Source: Hyphochytrium catenoides (lineage: Eukaryota; Sar; Hyphochytriomycetes; Hyphochytriales; Hyphochytriaceae). Taken from it: a stretch of DNA of 30,138 bases. The DNA is taken from assembly GCA_900088475.1 (NCBI GenBank), contig FLMG01000615.1:6047-36184 (forward strand). The letters run 5' to 3'. Made by a program: the position numbers and the translations under genes. Shown in pieces: positions 1 to 11,309 of this stretch. The notes beneath the pieces are model-generated. The model ran no database searches. It was not told where the DNA came from and was given only the letters and a program-made list of their open reading frames with translations. How positions within the stretch are numbered: the first letter of the stretch is position 1; each line of letters begins with the position of its first letter.

Positions 1-62
<62 letters not shown>
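1..62. repeat. (CT)n microsatellite
   Basis: The window opens inside an almost pure CT dinucleotide tract with occasional TCTG interruptions. The same kind of tract recurs near 19.0, 28.6 and 29.7 kb, and as (GA)n near 19.4 kb. Confidence 0.95.
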
Positions 63-2833
63 TCCTCTCTGCCTCATTTCCCGCCCTTCGTCTTTTGCCG
101 ATCAGAAGGGTCGAAAAACAGGAGAGTCAAGCGGCTTATTATCGGAAAGGACTAGGCTCCTTTTAGTTATATCTGCTTTTCGGGGCGGTTAACGATTGAA
201 TCAGAAGAGTGTACGAAAGCGCTCCACTGTCCAAGCATTTCTTAGCATGATCGAATCACCGCATCTAGAAGCCCTTTCGCCTAATTTGAACTTTGGCCTC
301 TTGGCCCATAAAGTCTCAGGTAGTACGTTATTCTCCTATAGTACTGGCCCATCCAATTGATTGTAATGGCGATTACATGAATAGTGGCCCGAAGCAAACC
401 GAGCAACCTCTCTCTTATCCATGATGGAGGCAGAATGGCCCCACCCGCCCTCTAAGTGCACTCGGATAAAGCAACCCTAATCCTCACCCACCCACCCTCC
501 AGTGCCAGTTCCCAAGTAAGATGATTGTCAAATATGTGAGGATGACCTACTAGATCCCGCGATGTCAATAATTCTCACTATCACAAACAAGCGTTTAGGG
601 CTTTGTTCTGCGTGCCCTTTGTAAATTGACTAATGGTATTCCGTGGTGCGTGTGAAGATGTGAAGATAACGTTTCATTGTCGACAATGCAGAGATTTCGG
701 CAAATTACGTATCGGTATGGGCGCTCTCAACGTTTCGAAAATAAAAAAAAAAGGGGAAAGAAAGAGAGGAAAAGAGGCAGAAGAAGATTGAAGGGGTAGC
801 AGTAATGAGCTATAGAACCTCTGGCGCAGTCTCTCTCTCTTGATTACCTTGAAACCAAGTCCTTTCCGTCAGCTCTCATACCAACATGGAAAAACGTTGA
901 GATTGTGCCTGACCTACTACGAGATGGAACGTGGAAACGTCCTTTGACGGCCAATATACCATTCAACAGCTTGCCATAGTGAAGACATCACTGGCAGCTC
1001 TAAGACTAAAGCAGGGCGATAGAAGGCGCGAATTAAAGCCGACAAATCCCAACACTATACAAGGAAAAATCATGATTTTGAGCTTCACTTCGCTTTGACC
1101 GACTTCTCATGGCCAGCGCTTCTAAATTATCACAGTCGGATTCTTAAGGCGGTCCAAAACAATGTTACAGGGATGACACAGGCGCCTCTAACAGCCCATA
1201 TTCGAGATACAGGGACGGTGCTTTCTTACTGTGGCCATGACACTAGGGCCCAAGTGGACAGCACTACTAATGATCGACACGAGAATAACAAGACGATGCT
1301 TTGTGGTGATGATGAATCTGTACTTCAGTCTGCAAGTATTCTGTGAATAACAATAAAGATTTTGCTACCCCACGGCCCTCAGAAGCTAGAACTAGGGACG
1401 ATGGATAGGTCTGTTGCCCCACCGGTCCTCAAGCTGTTCTCGTCTGCTGAAGGTTTCGGTAAGACTAGAGGAAGGCTAATCATCTATGCTCATCATCCGT
1501 CTTCAAAAATGATGGTTAATTTGGAACTTACAGGCAACTGGCCCTTGTCCTTATAGATTATTGAAAATATTTGCCAAAGAAGTTAGGGAAAGAGCTCTCT
1601 TTATGAATGAAGGGGTTGACTTAGCCTAAACAAGGCTCCTTGAAGTACACACATTCTGATGGATGACAGTGTGGTTGGACGCTGTTCTGGAATGAAAAAA
1701 GAGGAGGATGAGTTTACTATAGATTATAAACTTGAGGCGATATCCATAAGCTATTGATTCCAGAAGTATTTTGGGGACTAACTATGCAAAGCTATCAGAT
1801 GATATGCAAGAAATTGTGAGAAAGCAGAGGGATAAAAAAGCTCTAAATAGTAGAGCCACCGAGACTGAAGCGAGAGTGATACTACCTCATCGAATAAATA
1901 GTTGCCAAGAGATGACTTTGTCACAGAAGAGATTCGGCATTGATGGCCAAGCGGAAGACATTTAAAGGAAGTCCGAAAGAGGAAAGTCTTTTAGTACAGG
2001 CACCAAGTTTCTAAGCGAATTAAGGACAGTCAACGTAGGCCATGAAGTGGATGGTTCCTTCTTATCATAAGAGATAAAAAAAGTAGAAAAAGAAGAGAAA
2101 GATACGAGTCAACAATAATCAACCTTAAAGGAAGGCAGGAAGCTGGTGCCTACTCGAACGAAGAAAAGCAAGGAGGAAACAGGCTCTTTCATTCCTGACA
2201 CACATTTGGGCGATACTAATAGTGGCAGTGACTAGGAGCAAGCCAAGCAGTTTGAGAGCGAAAAAAACATGGTCAGATACCATTATGATGGAGAAAGCAA
2301 CGCGATGAAATGTTATTAACGGACTTAGTAGGTCGGCAAGTTGACCAGAACAAAAAGCAGGAAACATTAAAGAGGAACACGTGAGTCATGAGAAGAAATG
2401 AAGAAGCCATTTCTGCCTAGGAAGTCTGTCAAAGGGATAAGTGGAGCATTAGGTTACCAGTTAATAACACCTCAAGACTTTATCGCAAGAAATATACAGA
2501 AGAAGAACAACAGGAAGCAAACCTTCTTGATATTGGCCTGGGATGTCACAATAACCCATCCTGTGCTTATTGATATAGGGTAGTCTTCTCCAGGCAACTT
2601 TCCTCGTATATTAGGTGATACTCACCTCCTACGCTGCTGCGGTGGCGTCAGTGGTGAGCATATTTGAGGGTATTATAGACAGATGTTAGATGTGCAATAA
2701 TGGTCAGGGTCTGCTATCCTTCTTGAGTAAAATTGGGGCGATACGAACTCCAACATTTGATAGCAGTGAGATTAATAGAGCTGTAGTAGATTGACCGGTG
2801 GCAACAGATACATACTTGAGATCACTTATCTAC
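63..2833. other. Stretch without a recognisable gene
   Basis: Only short open frames are present (61-94 codons), scattered over both strands, and no splice-consistent chain of them was found. A weak resemblance at 1771-1965 to the linker found in Copia-type gag-pol proteins (a Leu-Ser-x3-Gln-x3-Arg pattern) hints at an old retroelement relic. It is too short and isolated to call. A purine-rich run lies at about 745-795. Confidence 0.6.
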
Positions 2834-5800
2834 TTATCTGCTCACCTGATCATGAGGCGTGCCATCCTGCCGCTGCCTCCAGTCTGCCAGCAAATTTTTG
2901 CAAGTTTCGCAGTCGCATTCTGCCGATTCCTTGTACCGTTGAGTTCCTCCAGTTCTACCCCATAATGCATCGTCATTCCGAGGTGCGCGTTGCTCCTCTG
3001 GGACTTGACAGGGTGACGACCCCTGGCGGACTTGAACCCCAAAGCGGTGCATGTCCTTCCACGTCCCAAGAGTAAGGTAGTGCCCACACTTACCGCACCT
3101 CCTTGGTAGCTTGGCCTTCCTGGTCCGACGTCTAGGTGCTCTCCTCTGTTCTTCTGCTGCCGTCTCAGCATCATCTTCAACACGAGGCCTCTTTTGTCCC
3201 CCAAGAAGAGCCTGATATTGTGCTTCTCTATTTCCACGAGCCTTCGCTAAAGCTTCGCCACTAGCTGGGAGATCTCGAATCAACTCTGCAGAACCTCCTG
3301 GAGCTTCCTCCCCAGTATCAGGTATGAATAGGTTGCCTTCTTCTCCTTCCTCTACGACGAGATACACTGTAGCGTCAGGAAAATCAGGGGCTTCTGTCAT
3401 GTTTGACGTACTTAGTCCTTTTTGAGCTTCATGGTGTGAGATGGTCCTTGCGAGAGTTCTCCGGATGTTCTCCCGACTCAAGTACTCAGTGAAGTACGCC
3501 TTAAGCAGGCCTGGTGTCTTAGGGTATGTCTCTTTGCCTCTTGCTGCGTCTTGATGCAGGGATTGATTCCACCACCTGGCAAACTCCTCGGCGTCTAACC
3601 GCACTAGGTTTGGAAGCCGATGTGACTGGCGAGTAGGACGAAAGGACAGAAAGGAGCCCTCTTTAAGCTTCTCGTCAAACTTTCTCTTTTCATCCTCGGT
3701 TCGCACTGGCCTTGGCAAAAGATATACGCCGGTGGGATCTTGGGGAAGATGTTGGAGCTGAACTCTAACCTCTTGGAACAGAAGATTCTCTTCTCCGATG
3801 TGAAAAGGATCCATCACATGGTTGCCTACCCCTCCGGCAACGGGCAAGGCAGGGCCTGCATTTGGACCTTGTCCTCTGGGGGCATTCACATTTGTGGGAT
3901 TTATGACATACTCCATATTCTCCTGACTTTCCCTGATGAAAGCTGTCCCTTTCCAGTCCTGGAATAGCCGATCTGTCGGGCGCTGGTAGAAACCATGGCT
4001 CAATATCTGCATTTCTTCTACCATATGGACTTCTGAGAACCCTTGATAGCGTGAGCTTAGCTTTCCTACCTTGACCATGGCGTTTAGATTCCATCGAAAA
4101 TCAAACTCTCGAAGACAGAGAATAGCCACCTTGTGGTGCAGCGGTTGCCATCTAGGAGTCGACGCAAGTGCTTATGATAGCCCTCAAGATCGCTTGTCCC
4201 ACGGCAGCATCTAAAAGTAGGAATGCCCCTAGAGTCAATGGCCAATCTAATGTAGAGCTGCACATCTTCGAGGTCGGAGATGCATCCCTGTAGGGCGTGC
4301 TCTTTGAGCAAAGCAAACGCCAACCGAGCCTCTTGACTAAAAAGCGGTTTCAGCGTAGCTGCATCCACAACGTCCTCCATTGCCTATGAGGGGAAAAGGA
4401 AAGGATCGTAAGGCACCCAAATTGAAGTACAAGTACGACTAGAAGATCTGAAGAATGGCAAGGACTAACCTTCCCTATTTTGTCTAGCCTGCGGTATAGC
4501 TGCGGTGGAGGAGGAATGATTCTACGGACACGATCGAGAAAATAGCTGTAGTCTTCCTTGTACATCTTCTCCACTTCTGCATCAGTTTTCCCTGAACGGA
4601 TTAGAAGCCTTTTGATAACGTCAATATCCCCTCTGTTAGGGATATAGATTGCATCGCGTAGAAGAGCCATGAAGGTGGGTTTTGCGCCGTGTCCACTTGA
4701 TAGCATTGTCTCAATCCTTTGGAATAAATGCAGGCAATCTTGTTTGACCCGATTGAAGTCTGCTTGCCCCATGGGCTGCGGAATCACGCCATCGTCCTCG
4801 GCTGGCCTAAAGTCCTCTGGCAAATGATCGAGGAACTCTAGCTCGGGGTCTGTCATTCGTCCGTGATCTTCGGCTGGTTCATGCGCTGGCTCCTGCACTG
4901 GCTCCCCACGCGGCTGGTTTGGATTGGCCTGACCAGGGAAAGCGTCTGGGTTTCTTCTTTCCGCGTCATGATACTGGTGGCGTAGGACTCGCACTCTAGA
5001 GAGAGGCCACATACTAAGATACTTTCTCTTTCAATTTCCTCAACCGTGAGATTTTGGGCCGCATACAATGGTAGGATGGCGTTAGGGCACCGTGACTTGA
5101 CTACCTTAGCCAGCACAACCTCCCTTAGCTCAGCTGCAAGATTACGTCTCAATATCTCCGGAATGTCGCGGAACCTTCTATTGCCTGGACCTCTTGTACA
5201 TCTGCCTCGAGAGGTGCCTGGCGGTCGTGGCCTTCGTCAGCTGGTAGGTCGACAAAGAGCTCTGCATCCGCGACGTGTCGGTTTCCTACAAGATCATAGA
5301 GCTGAACAATTTGTCTCTGCTGCTGTATCTCCAGGACCTGTTCGACTGTCAGAGGAACGACTTCCATGTCTTTCAGCGCCAAATGAAGTGCAAGCCCCGC
5401 ATACAAGTCAAGGGCTAGCGCCTCCAGCTGCATTTGAGACAACGATCCTTCACTCCAAGCGCTGCAAATCACCTCCCTTGGCACAATGTAAGAGCAGTGC
5501 AATAGCTCTAGAAAGGCTTGTTCTAGGTTATATCCTCGTCGACGGGCGACAGAAGTGACATCTAGAAGAGATCTCATCTCCATACCGTGGTCAGCCTTTA
5601 AATAGTTGGCGTGGCGAGTAAGGTCCAGTCCCACCTTCACCACATCCGGATTCTCTATGACGGTAATCCTAAGATGCTCTAACAAGTGCGCACTCAACAT
5701 TGAAAGTCGAATGACCGCAACCCTGTATGCCGAATCCCGATGATTATTGACCGCATTTTCCCCTCCTTGTAAAGAATTGCCGATGAGGAGAGCTATCACT

Positions 5801-8027
5801 GATACTTTGGGCCTTGAGCCACGAACAACAATGTCCCATTTGACCGTTAGGCCTATTGTTATCAGTCGTCGCCGCGACCGTTCTGCGAGTTGATTGCATA
5901 CTTCATAAACCTGCAGTTCATTGACCAGCTCGGAAGTTGAAGTTAACAGGCCTGGTGGCAGTTCCACACCGCCTGTTTGAGGTCTGCGATTCCTCTCTGC
6001 CTCCTCTCTAACTGCCTGTGGGTCGTCAAAAAAGACTCTGTTCCAGAGCGGGGCATCACTGTAACGAAATGTTGTATATTAGTTCTCCTCACGGTCCCGC
6101 AATTGACAAAATGTTACCTGCAGCAGTTGTCGACATACACTGCTTGTACAGTCATATTCTCTCGGCCCTTCAAGCCCTTCAAGAAAGGCTCATACTCCTC
6201 ATGGGTCCCCTTGGAAGGAGTCAAGAGGTGATTTAAGACAACTCCGTCTTCATTCATGACAGTATAGAGTTCTTTCCCGTATTGGGAGCCTCCAAGATAC
6301 AGCTTCTTCGCAAACTTGAAGTTGCCATCGGCCTTTAGCACCTAAGATAACATGCTTAAGTTAGCAGCTACTCATTGATACGGATCGTCTGTCCTAGTTA
6401 CCTTCCCTCCATGTTGCTGTTGTTGCTTCTTTAGGAAGAGTTCCCGACTCTGAAGGTCCAACTCTGCAACCGTGCTAAGGTAGAAGACACTTGGTAGCTT
6501 CCCACAATAGTGCTGAGGATCAGTCCAGTCTTCTGACCACTTAATCGGATTCTGGGCAAGAGCTCTCGCTCCAAGCATCATGTTATCGTCATCACTTGCC
6601 CGACTACAAGCCACTGCAGATGCCCATATAGTGCCGCTTCTGATCCACTTATTCTTGTAGCGATCGCGCAATACCCTTTGATACGCAGCCACTCCCCCAA
6701 GCGATGGGTCTCCCATAAAGAGACGAAGCTCTCTAACGGCATTCAGGTCTATTCCTGCTCGATAGGTCAGGAGCGCGGGGAAAAGTCTTCTCACATGAAG
6801 AGGCAATTGATCAAGAACGCCGGAATCATATCCATTAAAAGTGCGACCCCCACATCTTTCACTACTGCACTTGTACCTCCGACAAGTGAGATAGTACCAG
6901 TCATCGAGGCCAAAGATGGTCCTCGGGAACTGCAATTGAACGCCAAGAACGAATAATGTGAGTGTAGGGACGCAAACCCTCGCTTCGATTAACTCTCATT
7001 TGCTCACATACCTTCGCACTCCAGCCCTCGTTGGTCACATGATGGTTGTCTTTACAAAACGGACAGGGTGGGACTCCAGATGGAAAGTCCTCTGGAAGAA
7101 CACATTCCGGCCACCAGAGAAATATCGGCCGTTTGTAGTAGTTGGGAGGATTGAGTGCTCTGCCTTCAATACCAGGGGCTACGAAGGGATGAGGGGGATC
7201 AATGATGAAAAGTTCCCTATCTATTAGGCCCAGCCATTTAGATCTTCGGTCGGGATCATTTGCTTGAATTCCTCTCACCTTGGCCATTTTAGCCATCACC
7301 CATGGCCCGTTCACGGAGCTTTGAGCCCCTGTAAAGGCATTACGGCGAGTTGCCTGCTGTCTCTCCCTGCCCCTTTCCCCATGCGGACCAGCCGCACCAT
7401 CTCTGATCTCACGGTCTCCTCTACCAAGCCTACCACGTCGCTCGCCACCATCCATAATATCGCCTATGCGGGCGTCCGCTGCTCCCGCATCATCCTCTTC
7501 GTTTCCGTCACCCCAAGGCCCTTCCTCCCTTCCGTTGTCTAGGCATACTTCTCCGTCATACTCTTCAAGATTATCAGGAGTCCGTCCATTTACTCCGTTC
7601 ATACCCTCCAGAACCTCTCTATGCAACGCTGGCGGGTTTTGCGCTCCAACATCCGCAACAGCGACATACGCATCTTCGGGGTTAGCGCCTATTTATGAGC
7701 AGGACATGGTGGTAGATGCAGTGATCAGATAGATGATGATGGTGCAACGATGTAGCATTATCACAAGCTCTTCTCCAGCGATCAAAACAATGCCAGTGGA
7801 TTTGTGGGATTCTGACCTGGCGGTAAATCCTGCTGCGGGTCTCTATCCGGTCCCCCATGATGTCCCCTTTGCGGTTGGGGCTGGAAGTCTTCATCGGCGC
7901 CAATGATAGCAGCTGCTGCAAGGCCTCTGCGATGCTCTAGCTCTTGGCGCTGGCGACGGACTGGACACGTGCGCTTATTATGTCCTTGCTGATGGCAGAC
8001 GCCACAGTGCTGATTCAACCTTGTCAT
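2834..8027 (-). CDS. Transposase-like protein with zinc knuckle, DUF6729-like region, split DDE-type core and 3'-5' exonuclease-like domain
   Basis: The model runs from ATG at 8027 through introns 7816-7689, 7011-6930, 6401-6342, 6117-6059, 5174-5134 (tentative), 5014-4974 and 4469-4384. All are GT-AG and all keep frame, giving about 1,560 codons. In order it shows a CX2CX4HX4C zinc knuckle (first exon) and an acidic Gly-rich linker. Next comes a Cys-rich module, read across the 7011-6930 intron, that ends in FPALLTYRAGID and resembles DUF6729. Then follow D (codon 6329-6327, KADGNFK) and a second D (6130-6128, YVDN), as in RNase H-like transposases. A WRN-type 3'-5' exonuclease-like domain (about 5900-5350) follows. 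A RGTSDLEGYH motif with a candidate catalytic Glu (4185-4183) comes next, then a C-terminal CX2C plus CXCX2C cluster. The frame changes between about 4170 and 4100, a probable one-base indel. The last codons (HDQ followed by GTGAGC near 2842) could be a donor, so the 3' end is uncertain. The family assignment is from memory; the splice and frame evidence is direct. Confidence 0.75.
2834..8027 (-). mobile_element. Transposon-derived segment, ends not defined
   Basis: The coding content (zinc knuckle, DDE-type acidic motifs, DUF6729-like and exonuclease-like modules) is of a kind found in eukaryotic DNA transposons of fungi and animals. I could not find terminal inverted repeats or a target-site duplication by eye on either side, so the true ends are unknown and lie at or outside these coordinates. 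The long intact frames argue for a fairly recent insertion or a domesticated copy, and the single apparent frameshift argues for early decay. Confidence 0.5.
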
Positions 8028-10030
8028 CCTCCAGCCACCCTATTTGTAAAGTTATCCGTTGAAAGAGAGTAAGCAGAAGGAGCAGGTAAGAGGATGCGAT
8101 GATGATAGAAGAGTTTGAGATCCTACATCAGTAAGAAAGCAAGCGGACAACGCAACAACAGACGATAGAAGAAGCTTTTGCTTGGCTTCGATTGCATTCA
8201 ATGTCTTGCATCTTCTGACTTTCTTCTTGTTGCCAGGTGAAGAAGCAGTGACAGTGACAATAAAGTAATCTTTTTTATTAGCCTTTATAAGGCATGCAGC
8301 AGTAGCAGCAGCAGCAGTTCAGTAGTGCACCAAATTGTATTCAAGCTCTGCGAATGGGCTCTAAAGCCGTCTCTAGATACTGCTCCTCCTTCTGTCATCG
8401 GAAAAGCTGGAGAAGGAGAGGGGGAGCAAAGATCTTTCGAACCAGCTGTAGGCTCATCCAGCATGCTTTATATCCTAGATTTGTCGTGTCATAATTTGGG
8501 AGAGTATCCACCTGTATCATTCTGAGTGCCATTTATATAGAATATATACGTAAGTGTTAGCCCGTCATTTTGTTACCAGTTTCATCAAACATGAATTCCT
8601 GGATCTAGTGCACGTAGCTGTACAGGTTCATCTATTGTACTAGGCCAATACCATATCGGCATGCCACTTTGACGTTTGGTAATGACTCAGGCCGTACCGA
8701 TGAAGCAACTCCCGAGATTTCTGCAGTTTGTCTGCAGTCTGGTCCTGAAAAGTTTGAAGAGTCACAAGCTTGGTCACAAGACGAAGCTTTGTCCCGATGA
8801 CAATGGTGCAGGAAGCAGACAACAGACAACCCTGTCCATACAAGCTGATCGGCGAAGGTCCTGGAGGATAGTAGAATTGTGGGCATTGAAGGAAGGTGCT
8901 GGGCACCTTTGAGACCCAGCCTGCTGATAGAGAAGGAGTTTATCTTAAATGCCGTAGAGCTTCAGGAAGATACTGCCGTGAAGGATCTCCATGCCTTTTT
9001 AAAAGAAGGTAGGTGATGGCTAACGCCAAGCGGCAGCAGGGTTCATGCGAACTCAAAGCTAGCTCATTACTACTGCGCGTACTGAGGTGCCATTAGTGAG
9101 TTTGACCACGCCATGAGTCTAATCGTGATACCCTCAATAGCGGACACGTCATAGAGGATTGAGCTTCTAACTGTAAAGAAGGGCATTTCTCTGTAGTCAG
9201 AGTCTACTCTCAGCAATACTCTATTATTTAGTGAAGGGTTGTCTCAATTCTTGGTATCTACCGTTGCGTCGGTGCAGCCCTAGTCACAGCACCTGGGAGA
9301 CCTGATGAGGTCGTCAATGGTGCTTGGACGATGTGGGCCACAAGGGCCGAGATGAGGGGGCTGTAAGAACGTATAGTAACAATTACATCAGCCTAAAGAA
9401 TGATACTATCAAACTAGAAGAGAGCTGACAAGATAATAAGCCTGTTAGGAGGCACTATAAAACGACAGCGCTTGGCAACTATGAGAACGGGCTTTCACCT
9501 GAGTTAGCCATCTGCATAGTCCTTGACGGTACAGGTGACCGGCTACCAACGCAAGTTGACGGACAAGTAACGATAGAAGAAACGTTGAGACCGTGGTTTG
9601 AGCTCGAACCTGCCACATGCAGCTCCAAAACGTCTACATAGCACTCAACATCGTTAGATCCGTCCGAGTGATCTAGATAGAGAAGCGCAAGGAATGTAAA
9701 CTCAAGAGGGTCATATGTCACATCCAAATGACGTCTCAGCGTCAACCTATTCCCTGCGTACTTTCTGAAAGGAGGCTGCTGGTGTACAGACCCATACATT
9801 ATTAGAGATAGAGGCCAATTCATGAGCCAGAAGGCTAAGATCTACATCGCTCAGAGCGATCGACAGAGGAATAATTTATAGTCATTTCAAATAAATAAAA
9901 AAAAGGGTAAACACCCTGACAGCACATAGAGAAGCACTTCCTCTAATGAAGTGTGGGCTTGGTGACAGTCCCGCTCCCAGCAGCCAGAACTCTACTGCTC
10001 CGTTGTGAGAGCCTATCAGCCTGCTGAGAT
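8028..10030. other. Stretch without a convincing gene
   Basis: This contains a short CAG/TAG trinucleotide run (about 8296-8325) and AT-rich patches near 8255-8290 and 8530-8550. It also holds one weak minus-strand frame listed separately. It could hold the promoter and 5' exon of the transposase-like gene: the sequence just upstream of ATG 8027 ends in AATAG, a possible acceptor. It could also hold the 3' region of the coiled-coil gene on the other side. Confidence 0.5.
9479..9823 (-). CDS. Weak hypothetical ORF, 114 aa
   Basis: This is an uninterrupted minus-strand frame with a protein-like middle section (hydrophobic FTFLALLYLD followed by an acidic stretch). No family is recognised and no neighbouring exon joins to it in frame. 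It lies downstream of, and in the same orientation as, the coiled-coil gene, but no splice link was found. It may be chance. Confidence 0.2.
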   Translation of the reverse strand: MNWPLSLIMYGSVHQQPPFRKYAGNRLTLRRHLDVTYDPLEFTFLALLYLDHSDGSNDVECYVDVLELHVAGSSSNHGLNVSSIVTCPSTCVGSRSPVPSRTMQMANSGESPFS

Positions 10031-11309
10031 CTAAGGATATTCTATGACGAGCGGTAGCTTTGGAGGCATGCCAAGTGCTTTAGATAAAGCTTCGTTCTCT
10101 TCGGTAAGCCGGATGACCCGATGCAGAGCGTTACGTCTATCTTGCTCCAAATCTTGCATCTTCTTGGCGCTGTACTCTACGTACTGCTCCATTTCGTCCT
10201 GGTACTCCATCGCTCTGAGGAGAAGCTCTTGAGCAAGTTCCAGATCCCTTTGTTGGGCCTGTACCTGTTCCTCTAGCGCCTGAAGGCGATCCTTGCTCTC
10301 ATCTGTCATTGTCCCCACACTAACCCCTGTCTCCTTGATAAAAGACGAAGCGCAGCTATCCGTAAGGTCACTGTCCACGGTCGTAACCGTTGATTCAGAG
10401 TCCCGAAAGTCCATACTGCTGGTCTTTTCGCCTTTCTTCTGAAACGATATTCTAAGTTTGTTCGTCATTCTCTTTAGAGGACCTGAGGGACGCTCCTCAC
10501 TTGAACGGCGTAGGACGGCCTCTGTCACTCTTCTCTGCACCTCAGCATCTATGCTAGATTCCAGAGCAGAGAGCTTGGTCTCTGTTGCCTTCTGCTTTTC
10601 CTCCCATTCCTTCTCTTTCTCTGCTAACCGCCGTGCCATTTCGTAGTTGATTATGCCTTCTATGTCTGTCTGCTTCATCAGGGCTTTTTCTGTTAAAGAT
10701 CGCTCCACGTTCGATAACTTGGCCTGACAGAGAAAGAAATGACACTGCGTCAGTCGCTATTGCTGGGAACAAAAACTCGATAACCAAGTGTTGCTTACCT
10801 GTAGGTCAAACAGAGCCTTCTCCGCCTCTTCTGAGGCGATGACCATGCCCGACATCCGGCCTGTTACTGTCATTCTGCTACTAGGAGAACCTTTCCGCTT
10901 TGACTGCCTTGACAAAGGACCGATGTCGTCGTCATCACTGCTTTCCTCATCACTAGAGGTAGGTCCATCATTGTCCTCATCTACAGTACGACGAAGGCCG
11001 ACGACAACATGAGTTTAAGCTAAACAATAGCTTTTCTGCGCCAAGATCTCGTCTTGCACAGCACTTACCGGCCATCATCTTAAGCTTGATCGCATGGTAC
11101 TGACGCTCTAATCGTCTTTGTTCATCTTCATCGAGGTCATCGCTTGAGGACTGAATCTTTTTCATGTGAATAGCCTTGGCAGACTGCACCATTGTCGCCC
11201 TCCAATCTCCAGAGTACGAGTGAGAATGTGGTGTCTCGATCATTGACGCCGAGCGTGACGTCTTGACCGGCGCGCTCGCAGCTGAGCTGCGACGGAGAAG
11301 CAAACTCAT
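10031..11309 (-). CDS. Coiled-coil protein, 371 aa, function unknown
   Basis: Three exons (11309-11069, 10980-10799, 10723-10031) join across introns 11068-10981 (GTAAGT...GTAG, phase 1) and 10798-10724 (GTAAGC...TCAG, phase 0) to give one uninterrupted frame of 371 residues. The N-terminal 80 residues are Ser-rich and basic, and residues about 81-100 are acidic (SSDEESSDDDD). Two long heptad-rich helices follow at about 142-215 and 280-355. They are separated by a Ser/Thr-rich linker containing SVGTMTDE, which is close to the dynein light chain LC8-binding type of motif. There is no signal peptide or membrane segment. The start is the first ATG of the open exon; an upstream non-coding exon is possible. 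The make-up suggests a cytoskeletal or scaffold protein, but that is inference. Confidence 0.85.

Noticed and set aside
1771-2583. Possible Copia-type retrotransposon relic (short frames at 1771-1965 and 2398-2583)
   Set aside because: Only one weak local similarity; no integrase, reverse transcriptase or LTRs are visible, and the frames are short and unlinked.
5046-5558. 170-codon plus-strand ORF opposite the exonuclease-like exon
   Set aside because: It is antisense to a splice-supported exon with recognisable domain sequence, so it is a shadow.
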